Shown here in pieces: positions 7,203 to 13,634 of a stretch of 31,285 nucleotides of DNA. Both the position numbers and the translations under genes were made by a program. Positions within the stretch are counted from its first letter, which is position 1. Each line of letters begins with the position of its first letter. Under the pieces are notes generated by a model that was given only the letters and a program-made list of their open reading frames with translations, was not told the origin of the DNA and ran no database searches. The stretch lies in IMG/VR virus record IMGVR_UViG_3300006810_000225, positions 1-31,285 of that record, one strand, 5' to 3'. The DNA is from a virus.

Positions 7203-7922
7203 ATGGATGGATTTGAGACCTTTTCCTTCGGTTCCGGTGACACTTCTGTTGGTCAGCGGTCCAAGCGGTTCAAGGCTGAGACCGGTCGCAGCTACCGGGT
7301 TTCGTTCGTGTGGTTCAACAACTACACTGATGACGGTCTGATTGCTGACGGTGCGTCCATGGCCTTCGCCGGTTGTGAGCGCATCTACAAGCCTGGTTTG
7401 AGCTACGTCCTCATCGACAACAGCAACCGGGCAGCGATGATCGAACTGCTCGGTGAGCAGCCTCGTCAGGCCATCGCGTCGATCATCTGTGTCTGGCCGA
7501 CCGACAAGGACGGTGAGATCGACGTCGCCTCCTTCAAGGCGGGCAAGGGGTACACGCTTCAGCCCTGGGTCTTCAGCCCGGACAAGTACCGGACGATCGG
7601 TCAGGTTCACAAGCGGTTCTCCCTCATGTCGCATGACGTCACCCTCTCCTGCTCGGATGGGCAGTACCAGAAGATGACGTTCACGCCGGAGTCCGAGAGC
7701 CTCCTCCACAAGTACCTCTCTGCCAAGAATGAGGACTTGCAGGCGGTGGGTCGCAAGATCATTTCGGACGCTCGCCTCATGGCGAACAACATCAACGGCG
7801 AGCTTGCCCGTTCCCTCACTGTCGATGAGGTCCGCGAGAAGCTCGGGGGATCTCCGACTTCTCCGACGGGGAACCACTCCTCGAAGAATGTCGATGATCT
7901 CCTCGACGGCATCGGCATCTGA
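7203..7922 (+). CDS. Candidate single-stranded DNA-binding protein (239 aa)
   Basis: ATG 7203 has GGAGA 6 bases upstream. The body (1-200) is rich in aromatic and basic residues (for example VSFVWFNNY and YTLQPWVF). A Ser/Gly/Asn-rich linker then leads to the C-terminus KNVDDLLDGIGI. Globular basic domain, flexible linker and acidic 'DDLL' tail is the layout of T4 gp32 and functionally of bacterial SSB. It has its own strong promoter-like element and is followed by the best terminator in the window, as expected for a protein needed in large amounts. It sits between the helicase and resolvase genes. The fold cannot be confirmed by eye, and no canonical OB motif is obvious. The alternative is another abundant replication accessory protein. 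Confidence 0.6.
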   Translation: MDGFETFSFGSGDTSVGQRSKRFKAETGRSYRVSFVWFNNYTDDGLIADGASMAFAGCERIYKPGLSYVLIDNSNRAAMIELLGEQPRQAIASIICVWPTDKDGEIDVASFKAGKGYTLQPWVFSPDKYRTIGQVHKRFSLMSHDVTLSCSDGQYQKMTFTPESESLLHKYLSAKNEDLQAVGRKIISDARLMANNINGELARSLTVDEVREKLGGSPTSPTGNHSSKNVDDLLDGIGI

Positions 7923-7971
7923 TGTTGCTGGTGAGCGGCCTCGTTGACATCGGCGGGGTCGTTCGCACTTC

Positions 7972-8005
7972 AAACCCTCGCGCGGTTCGCCGTGCGGGGG
8001 TTTTT
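7972..8005 (+). terminator. Rho-independent terminator
   Basis: AAACCCTCGCGCGG and CCGTGCGGGGGTTT pair into a stem of about 14 bp, with two G-T wobbles, around a TTCG loop (7986-7989). A run of five T (8001-8005) follows. It ends the transcript of the candidate SSB gene. CGGTAGGGGGG follows directly and leads into the resolvase gene. Confidence 0.9.
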
Positions 8006-8019
8006 CGGTAGGGGGGTGG

Positions 8020-8682
8020 ATGAGAGTTCTCGGATTTGATCCCAGCCTCACCAACTACGGATGGGCCATTCATGATGACTCATATCCAGTGGGTGATTCC
8101 CGCCGTTGCGAGGCTAGTGGGAGGTTTCAGACCAAGTCCAAAATGGAGTTTGTTACCCGCTATATGTTCATGCGGGATTCCCTTCTTGCTCTGATACGAG
8201 AGCACAGACCCGACAGGGTGGGGGTCGAGTATCCGATCATGAACGCCCTCTACTCGGAAGGGATGTGGGGCCTGTTCTTGTACTCATGTGAAGCCCTCCG
8301 TGCCGAGTGTATGGATGTGGTCTTCTGGACTCCTCTCCAAGTCAAGGCACATGCACGCGACACCATCGACCGTCCCAAGGGGTGGAAGATGGACAAGACC
8401 GACATGTGTGAGGCAGCCAAGGCGGATGTGGGATCAGGTCGTTGGAATCACAACGAGGCTGATGCGTACCTTGTCGCTGTTCTCTCTGCGCGTTTCTGGC
8501 AGTTCTACGACGGAACCCTGAGCGAGGGGGGGCTAACTCCTACCGAGAACCGGTACTTCAATAAGGTTCACACCTTCGTCCGTGGGGCGAAGGAAGGCAA
8601 AACAATCAAGACCGGTATGATTCACCGTGAGTCTGACCGGTTCTTTCTGTGGTCTCGTCTGAGGGACGTTTCGGAGAAGTAA
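8020..8682 (+). CDS. RuvC-like Holliday junction resolvase (220 aa)
   Basis: Predicted RNase H-fold endonuclease that resolves branched DNA. The N-terminus MRVLGFDPSLTNYGW carries the first acidic residue, Asp7. Glu70 lies in VGVEYP, and the C-terminal motif HNEADAYLVA provides His144 and Asp148. This order (D, E, then H-x3-D) is that of RuvC-type nucleases. Length slightly exceeds bacterial RuvC (about 170 aa); the extra part is C-terminal and basic. ATG 8020 follows TAGGGGGGTGG, which may act as ribosome site. The gene lies directly after a terminator and its stop overlaps the recombinase start (TAATG). A role in processing recombination intermediates before packaging is the established role for phage RuvC-like enzymes and fits the neighbours. 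Confidence 0.85.
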   Translation: MRVLGFDPSLTNYGWAIHDDSYPVGDSRRCEASGRFQTKSKMEFVTRYMFMRDSLLALIREHRPDRVGVEYPIMNALYSEGMWGLFLYSCEALRAECMDVVFWTPLQVKAHARDTIDRPKGWKMDKTDMCEAAKADVGSGRWNHNEADAYLVAVLSARFWQFYDGTLSEGGLTPTENRYFNKVHTFVRGAKEGKTIKTGMIHRESDRFFLWSRLRDVSEK

Positions 8683-9923
8683 TGGCGGCAAGGAAGAAGA
8701 ACACCGGAGCGAGGTCAGTAGACTTGGCGGGGGCTTCAAGCCCTCTCGCGGCGGTTCGCGAGTTTCTGATCAAGAAGAAGGGCAAGGAGTTCACCGACTG
8801 TCGGGTGGTCCTCGATGAGGAGTCTCTGAAAGAGTCTCTGCCTCACATCTCGACGGGATCGGACGTGGTGAACTACCTGATCGGTGGTGAGCCGAACACC
8901 TTCGGGGTGGCACCGTGTCCTGGTTGGCCCCGAGGCCGCGTGGCGCAGGTCTGGGGTCATGAGTCGGCAGGCAAGACCACCCTCTGTCTGGAGACGGTCG
9001 CGGCGGTCTGTCAGGCTGGAGGCACGGCGGTCTACATCGACTGGGAGAACGACATCGTTCCCGATTACGCTGCGGCGCTGGGCATCCCGGTCACTGATCC
9101 CGACCGCTTTGAGCTTCTCCAGCCCGAGACGCTGGAGGACGGGATCAAGTACGCGATGGCTTACGCGACGGCAGGCGTGGACGTGATCATCTTTGACTCG
9201 GTGGGTGCCGCTGTTCCTCGTCGCATCGCCGAGCGTGACGCGCTCGACGTGGCTGAGCAGGCGAAGGTCGCAGAGCTTCAGTCTGTGTGGTCCCAGGAGC
9301 TTCCGAATCTCAAGAAGGTGATCGCCAAGAGTGGGACTGCGATTGTGGGAATCAGCCAGATCCGGTCGACCTTGGCGTCGATGCCGGGTGCCAAGACCAC
9401 AAAGCCCCAGGGCGGCAACGCATGGAAGTTCTACGCCTCCGTCCGGCTGGAGTTGCGTAGGGTCAAGAATGAGAAGTCGCGGGAGCACAATGTGTTGACC
9501 CACAAGACCGATGAGCGTGTCGTCGGCGGGATCATCAAGGTCACTGCCATCAAGTGCAAGCTCTCTCGGGCTCAGGGTCGAGACGAGATCTTCTACATCC
9601 GGTGGGGTGAGGGGATCGACAACGTGCGGACGATGATGGAGATCGCCAGCAACCACGGGATCATCAAGAAGGGTGGTGCTTGGTTGTCCTGGAATGACTG
9701 CCCGAGCGGTCCGCTCAAGATTCAGGGCACGGAAAAGCTCCGCACCCATCTGATGGAGAACGAGGAAGACTACCTCGCCCTTCGGGATCGGGTGATGCCG
9801 CTTCTGGGTCACGATGCGGATGTCGTCTACGTTGATGAGGATGAAGACGGCGGCCCGACTTCAGATCTCGATGCCATCTTTGATGAGCCGAAGAAGTCGA
9901 ATGTTCCCGATTTGGATGAGTAG
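8682..9923 (+). CDS. RecA/UvsX-like recombinase (413 aa)
   Basis: Strand-exchange ATPase. ATG 8682 overlaps the RuvC-like stop and has GGAGAA 5 bases upstream; an earlier in-frame start lies inside the neighbour. Walker A GHESAGKTT is at residues 92-100. YIDWEND (about 125-131) is where RecA has YIDAEHA. Walker B VDVIIFDSVGAAVPR is at about 176-190. GISQIRS and the Gly-rich PQGGNAWKFYASVRLEL segment match the L2-flanking and core motifs of RecA/UvsX. The tail is very acidic (DEDEDGGPTSDLDAIFDE), as in RecA, where it tunes access to SSB-coated DNA. Its TAG stop opens promoter-like copy 3. Confidence 0.93.
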   Translation: MAARKKNTGARSVDLAGASSPLAAVREFLIKKKGKEFTDCRVVLDEESLKESLPHISTGSDVVNYLIGGEPNTFGVAPCPGWPRGRVAQVWGHESAGKTTLCLETVAAVCQAGGTAVYIDWENDIVPDYAAALGIPVTDPDRFELLQPETLEDGIKYAMAYATAGVDVIIFDSVGAAVPRRIAERDALDVAEQAKVAELQSVWSQELPNLKKVIAKSGTAIVGISQIRSTLASMPGAKTTKPQGGNAWKFYASVRLELRRVKNEKSREHNVLTHKTDERVVGGIIKVTAIKCKLSRAQGRDEIFYIRWGEGIDNVRTMMEIASNHGIIKKGGAWLSWNDCPSGPLKIQGTEKLRTHLMENEEDYLALRDRVMPLLGHDADVVYVDEDEDGGPTSDLDAIFDEPKKSNVPDLDE

Positions 9924-9956
9924 GGGGGGTCTTTCCTCCTTGGTTTCCGGTATCAC
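9921..9956 (+). promoter_or_regulatory. Bipartite promoter-like element, copy 3
   Basis: TAGGGGGGG starts at 9921 (TAG is the recombinase stop) and CCGGTATCACC ends at about 9957. The TA-to-TA spacing is 30 bases, one more than the other copies, and the core is CGGTA rather than GGGTA. It lies 23 bases before the ATG of the Rad50-like gene. Confidence 0.65.
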
Positions 9957-9969
9957 CAGACCAAGGAGG
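9935..9969 (+). promoter_or_regulatory. Inverted repeat that can cover the ribosome site
   Basis: CCTCCTTGG (9935-9943) is the perfect complement of CCAAGGAGG (9961-9969), and the right arm is the Shine-Dalgarno for ATG 9974. The left arm lies upstream of the -10-like CGGTA. Only transcripts reading through from the recombinase gene would contain both arms; transcripts from copy 3 would have a free ribosome site. Confidence 0.65.
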
Positions 9970-9973
9970 CTCA

Positions 9974-11326
9974 ATGGCTGTTCGTGTTCGTGTTCAGAAC
10001 TTCCAGAGCATCGAAGATGCGACTCTTGAGATCGACGGTCTCACTGCCATCACAGGAACGAACAACAGCGGCAAGACAGCCGTGATGCGGGCCATTCGGG
10101 GTGTTTTCACGAACGCTCCGGCTGGCCCGCTCGTTCGTCATGGGTGTGCTCACCTCACCGTGACGCTGACGTTCGATGATGGCACCACGATCGTCTGGGA
10201 GAAGGGCTGGGAGAAGCCAGGCCGGAAAGGTAGGACCGTCAACCAGTACACGATCAACGGGATGAAGATTGCTACCGTGGGTCGTGGGGTTCCCCCCGAG
10301 GTAGAGGCTCTGGGAGTCCGTGAGGTTCGAGCGGCATCGGATAGGATCTGGCCTCAGATCGCTAGTCAGCACACCGGGAATCTCTTCCTCGTAGATCGCC
10401 CCGGCTCCGCTGTGGCAGAGGCGCTTTCGGATGTGGAGCGTGTAGGCAAGCTGACCTCAGCACTCAAGGCGTCCGAGAAGGACCGTCGTGCGGTCAACTC
10501 CGAGTTGAAGGTCCGGCGTAAGGATGTCGAGGTCTACAAGACAGAGGTGTCCAAGTTCGATGGTCTGGATGCTGTCGGAGAGGAGATTCGTGATCTGGAT
10601 GTCATCCAGAAGGACCTCTTCGGTCGACAGAAATCCGACCTCGATGAGGTCTCTGACCTCCTTGGTCGTCATCAGACGGCATCATCTGTGACCGAGGCTC
10701 TGGCTGGGTTCGACCCCGATGTCGTGCCGGATCAACAACACGCAGAGAAGCTGTCCGACTGGTCTCGGAAGATTGGTGTAGTGCAGGGCTACTCTGATCA
10801 GTACACAAGGGCACTCGCGAGCACGAAGGCTCTGGAGTCCTTTGACCCGACAGTGGTTCCTGACTCCCAGCGGGCGGAGAAACTTCAGAGGGCTGTGGAG
10901 ACGGTCGGGGACTACCGCGACCAACACCGAAAGGCGCGGGGCGTGGTCGATGCGCTTGATGGGTTCTCCGGTGTGGTGATTCCTGACGCGGACGACCTCG
11001 TTTCGCGGGGTCAGCGTATCGAGACGGTGCGTACCTATGCAGTGCGGCACCAGGAGGCAGCGGACCTGGTTCAGAGCTTTGCTGACTTCGTGTCCCCCGA
11101 TCTTCCGGGGTCAGATCTTTTCGATGACCTCCGCGAATCCATCGAGTCTGCGATCTCGCTTCGGGATCGTCTCAACGCGGCTCGGGAGAACCTTGAGGAG
11201 TTGAAGTCCAACATTCAACAGACGGCAGACGATCTGGCCGAAGCAGAGGCGGACGTGATCCGCCTTCTTGGAGACCGTGGCGTCTGCCCCACATGCAACA
11301 CCGTACATGAGGGAGGTCACTCATGA
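9974..11326 (+). CDS. SbcC/Rad50-like ATPase, N-terminal half (450 aa)
   Basis: The N-terminus VRVQNFQSIEDATLEIDGL followed by Walker A GTNNSGKT (about 29-37) matches the N-lobe of SbcC/Rad50-type ATPases. From about residue 145 the chain is helical and coiled-coil-like, with four 41-44-residue repeats starting near 242, 286, 327 and 368 (pattern AL-x-GFDP-x-VVPD). The zinc-hook motif Cys438-Pro-Thr-Cys441 lies only 9 residues from the end. The C-lobe (ABC signature, Walker B, His loop) is absent; a separate gene at 17185 encodes it. The start has AAGGAGG 4 bases upstream. No frameshift is evident, since the downstream DNA encodes unrelated overlapping genes. The presumed partner nuclease is encoded at 13631. 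Confidence 0.88.
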   Translation: MAVRVRVQNFQSIEDATLEIDGLTAITGTNNSGKTAVMRAIRGVFTNAPAGPLVRHGCAHLTVTLTFDDGTTIVWEKGWEKPGRKGRTVNQYTINGMKIATVGRGVPPEVEALGVREVRAASDRIWPQIASQHTGNLFLVDRPGSAVAEALSDVERVGKLTSALKASEKDRRAVNSELKVRRKDVEVYKTEVSKFDGLDAVGEEIRDLDVIQKDLFGRQKSDLDEVSDLLGRHQTASSVTEALAGFDPDVVPDQQHAEKLSDWSRKIGVVQGYSDQYTRALASTKALESFDPTVVPDSQRAEKLQRAVETVGDYRDQHRKARGVVDALDGFSGVVIPDADDLVSRGQRIETVRTYAVRHQEAADLVQSFADFVSPDLPGSDLFDDLRESIESAISLRDRLNAARENLEELKSNIQQTADDLAEAEADVIRLLGDRGVCPTCNTVHEGGHS

Positions 11327-11400
11327 GTGACAAAGAGAACAGCATCGCCGCTTATGAGAAGGCAAAGGAGTCCGAGTATACGGGCAGAGGTGAGGAGTGA
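11323..11400 (+). CDS. Possible 25-aa peptide
   Basis: ATG 11323 overlaps the preceding stop (ATGA), with GGGAGG 6 bases upstream. It encodes a hydrophilic peptide beginning MSDKENSIAAYEKAKESEY. Its own stop overlaps the next start (GTGA). It may be a real micropeptide or only a bridge that carries ribosomes to the following gene. No function can be inferred. Confidence 0.4.
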   Translation: MSDKENSIAAYEKAKESEYTGRGEE

Positions 11401-11657
11401 GTGACGCATACCTCGTCCTCAACGGACCCCACCGAGGCAAGCGATACCCGGCCATCGCGGGACCTGTGTTGCGTCTGGAGGACTACGGGGTCCTGTGGGG
11501 GGAGGCCCGGATCATCACCTACACGCTCCAGACGCTCGCCGTTGCAGACGGGGACACCCGGAAGACCCACCGCTTCTGGATGACCGAGGGCACGAAAGGG
11601 GGTGCCGTCACGATGGTTGACCTGCTGATCGACCTCGTTGGAGGTGAGGGTGAGTGA
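11397..11657 (+). CDS. Unrecognised small protein (86 aa)
   Basis: GTG 11397 overlaps the preceding stop and follows AGAGGTGAG. The product (MSDAYLVLNGPHRGKRYPAI...) is a compact beta-rich domain, with a Gly-Pro-His-Arg-Gly-Lys segment near residues 10-15 and an acidic C-terminus. It is the first of a run of overlapping small genes of unknown role between the Rad50-like half and the Mre11-like nuclease. The run shows no internal promoter-like element, so all probably share a transcript from copy 3 or from upstream. Confidence 0.65.
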   Translation: MSDAYLVLNGPHRGKRYPAIAGPVLRLEDYGVLWGEARIITYTLQTLAVADGDTRKTHRFWMTEGTKGGAVTMVDLLIDLVGGEGE

Positions 11658-12084
11658 TCCAACTCCACCGAAGCGGAACGTGTGGGTCAGTCCTGCGTTG
11701 TTCTCGGAACTGAATCGTGCTTGCATGGAGGTGTCCCGTTGGCAGGGGTGGCCTCTTTCCGAGGAGGTCGCGGGTCGCCTTCGTCTGTGGCCGGATACCG
11801 GCTGGTCCTTGGCAGAGCGGATCATCCTCGCGGAGACGGTGTGGATGGACGACCCGATGCCAGATCACGGCGGCGGGAAAGGAAGCCTCCAATCCCGGCT
11901 GGATCACTGGCTCGCATTGGCCGACGAACGGTTCAGCTTGCACGAAGGGTTTGGGGCGGTCGAGGCGGTAAAGGCTCTCGGAACCATTGAGGTGCATGTG
12001 GACCGTGATGGTTCGTTTGAGCCATGGCACCCAGCCCCTAGTACAGCACGTGCTAGGGGCTTTTCTTTTTGGAGGACAGAATGA
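11650..12084 (+). CDS. Unrecognised protein with a terminator inside its 3' end (144 aa)
   Basis: I choose GTG 11650, 6 bases after GGAGG; an in-frame TTG at 11638 lacks a ribosome site. The protein is Trp-rich (about eight Trp in 144 residues) with a helical middle, and I do not recognise the family. Its last 17 or so codons run through a rho-independent terminator hairpin and T-run, so the tail STARARGFSFWRTE is encoded by terminator DNA. The stop overlaps the next ATG. The hairpin may therefore attenuate, not end, transcription, or the true protein may have been extended when the terminator was captured. Confidence 0.6.
   Translation: MSDPTPPKRNVWVSPALFSELNRACMEVSRWQGWPLSEEVAGRLRLWPDTGWSLAERIILAETVWMDDPMPDHGGGKGSLQSRLDHWLALADERFSLHEGFGAVEAVKALGTIEVHVDRDGSFEPWHPAPSTARARGFSFWRTE
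12033..12070 (+). terminator. Intragenic terminator-like hairpin
   Basis: AGCCCCTAG (12033-12041) pairs perfectly with CTAGGGGCT (12053-12061). The loop includes the palindrome AGCACGTGCT shared with the stem edge. TTTTCTTTTT follows. It lies inside the end of the 144-aa gene and just before the GGAGG ribosome site of the next gene. Confidence 0.75.
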
Positions 12085-12413
12085 GTGAACTAGCAAAGAG
12101 AGCCGTCGCCTGCCGTCACTGGCGGTGGATGCCGGGGATGCTGGACGAGCACGGCAACCGCTATGTAGCGGAGGGTCGATACCCCCGCCGCTCCGTCTTG
12201 CCCGATCTTACCGACCCCGCCACGCTCGGCGCATTGCTCGCGCTGGTGCGGGAGGCGTGGGGCGATGATCGGGTGTCATCGGTCGCTAATACCGTCTATG
12301 GCACTCGAATGATCCTGATGCCGGATGACGCAGCACCAGAAGGTGAGCGTCTGATTGGATGCTCCACGACTGAAGCCGAAGCCCTTGTGATCGCGCTGGA
12401 GGCTGCGCCGTGA
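12081..12413 (+). CDS. Small phage protein of unknown function (110 aa)
   Basis: ATG 12081 follows GGAGGACAGA and overlaps the preceding stop. The pattern ELAKRAVACRHWRWMPGM, then LPDLTDPATLGALLALVREAWGD, and a C-terminal TEAEALVIALEAAP matches a small protein that I recall from many phage genomes, always without a known function. It is complete for that family. Position in the overlapping run suggests co-expression with the Mre11-like nuclease. The only Cys residues (positions 10 and about 93) do not form an obvious metal site. Confidence 0.75.
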   Translation: MSELAKRAVACRHWRWMPGMLDEHGNRYVAEGRYPRRSVLPDLTDPATLGALLALVREAWGDDRVSSVANTVYGTRMILMPDDAAPEGERLIGCSTTEAEALVIALEAAP

Positions 12414-12775
12414 CTGACCAACCAAGTTGCCCAAACTGTTCGATGTGTGCGCTCAAGTCCTACCACGACAAGCGGGACTCGTACTCCCCTGTCCCTCCCG
12501 AGATCAATGGGGATGGCCTGCCCCTCGTGGTGCTGCCGGCCCCCGAGGTGAGGGACAGTCAGGTGCAGGTCCCCCTCATGGGCCGGTACGCACCCGACGT
12601 GGTCGAGGTACTCGACGCCCAGTTCGGGCGTGACGACATCAACGTGGGCCACGCCGTGGCCTGTCCCTATCCGCAGGACGACCGAGGCCAGTTCCTGCGG
12701 GCCAACACGCTGCGGCTTCCTGACGAGAAACGAGTTCGGAATCCGTCTGTTCGGGTGTTGGGGGTCCAGAGATGA
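12410..12775 (+). CDS. Short Cys-containing protein, weak resemblance to the N-half of a family 4 uracil-DNA glycosylase (121 aa)
   Basis: GTG 12410 overlaps the preceding stop (GTGA). The order of elements is CPNCSMCALKS (residues 7-17), a Gly-containing loop GDGLPLVVLPAPE, PLMGRYAPDVVEVL, then INVGHAVACPYP. This order mirrors family 4/5 uracil-DNA glycosylases, which have CxxCxL, a LVVGEAPG active site, PFVGxSG and YVTNxVKCxP. The catalytic 'GEAPG' is replaced by 'LPAPE' and the chain ends where the second half should begin. If related, it is a shortened and inactive version. The alternative is an unrelated zinc-binding protein. This is a visual pattern match only. Confidence 0.55.
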   Translation: MTDQPSCPNCSMCALKSYHDKRDSYSPVPPEINGDGLPLVVLPAPEVRDSQVQVPLMGRYAPDVVEVLDAQFGRDDINVGHAVACPYPQDDRGQFLRANTLRLPDEKRVRNPSVRVLGVQR

Positions 12776-13377
12776 GCATCAAGAACCTGCTCCTTGAGGT
12801 CTACGATGCCGTCTGCCGTGCTCGTCGTCTGGGTCAGACTACGAATCTGGTTCGGGTCGCAACGGGCTACGGCGATCAGCGTTTCACGAGCGGCATCCTC
12901 GTAACGGCCAACAAGCAGCAAGCCGACCAAGTGGAGAGGGATGCTTGGACTTCGGGGTTGCCCAAGCCCAAGTGCGTCTCGGTCTACTCGCTTGCACGGC
13001 AGTCTCGTGGTCGTGATCCCGTCCCCCTCTACTTCGACAACCACACGGTCGGTGATCTGGCGGGGCGTGCTGCCGATGAGATCGGGAAGCTGGAGGCAGA
13101 AATCAAGAAGGTCAGCCGGGATCTCCAGAACATGACCCACAGAGCACAAGTCGCAGAGCGTCAGGTCGAAGTGCTGCGGGAACAACTCCGTCAGTATCAG
13201 GATGCCGTGATCCGGTTGTCCAATGCTATCGCTCCCTTCCGGTCGCCCTCAAACGGGGACACCTCTGTTGAGTCGGTGCGTCACCGACCTCTGGGACTCG
13301 CTGAACTCCTCCGCGAGTTGGAACAGGGGGGTCATCTTCCGCCCGTTCCCGGTAAAGAGGGGGAGGAGGCACCATGA
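12772..13377 (+). CDS. Possible degenerate P-loop protein with coiled coil (201 aa)
   Basis: ATG 12772 overlaps the preceding stop. The N-terminal half shows RRLGQTTNLVRVA, which resembles a nucleotide-binding loop with Lys replaced by Gln. ILVTANKQQADQVER follows, then PLYFDNHTVGDL in the place of a Walker B strand. Residues about 103-150 are a coiled coil (KLEAEIKKVSRDL through RQVEVLREQL). The last third is Pro-rich and likely disordered. It may be a non-hydrolysing relative of small phage P-loop proteins, or unrelated. No enzymatic role should be assumed. Confidence 0.6.
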   Translation: MSIKNLLLEVYDAVCRARRLGQTTNLVRVATGYGDQRFTSGILVTANKQQADQVERDAWTSGLPKPKCVSVYSLARQSRGRDPVPLYFDNHTVGDLAGRAADEIGKLEAEIKKVSRDLQNMTHRAQVAERQVEVLREQLRQYQDAVIRLSNAIAPFRSPSNGDTSVESVRHRPLGLAELLRELEQGGHLPPVPGKEGEEAP

Positions 13378-13634
13378 ACCAGCCCATCCGCGTCACTTGC
13401 ATCAACCCCAACCTCTCCAGTTACGGCATGATCGGCACCCTTGTCGGCTCCGAGTTTGGCGAGGACAACCCCGTCCGCCCCGGCGTCCTGTGCGATGTCA
13501 TCTGGCTCGACTACCTTGACGAAGGTGCAGACGAGATCGACGGTGGCAACCTCGGAAGGGTCACCGAGGCCACCTACCTTGCCGAGTGCGTGCGCTTCGA
13601 CCGTGATGTTGACCTCAATGATGGTGTCTCGTGA
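13374..13634 (+). CDS. Unrecognised small protein (86 aa)
   Basis: ATG 13374 overlaps the preceding stop, with GGGAGGAGG a few bases upstream. The protein is acidic and beta-rich: a basic N-terminus (MNQPIRVTCINP), a Gly-containing SH3-like segment (GMIGTLVGSEFGEDN), and an acidic C-terminal half with several Asp/Glu pairs. The layout could be a small barrel, but I recognise no family. The stop overlaps the start of the Mre11-like nuclease, so translation of the two is probably coupled. Confidence 0.65.
   Translation: MNQPIRVTCINPNLSSYGMIGTLVGSEFGEDNPVRPGVLCDVIWLDYLDEGADEIDGGNLGRVTEATYLAECVRFDRDVDLNDGVS

Noticed and set aside
8006-8020. Seventh copy of the bipartite promoter-like element before the resolvase gene
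   Set aside because: TAGGGGGG is present at 8009, but there is no GGGTA 29 bases downstream. The G-run here more likely serves as part of the ribosome site.
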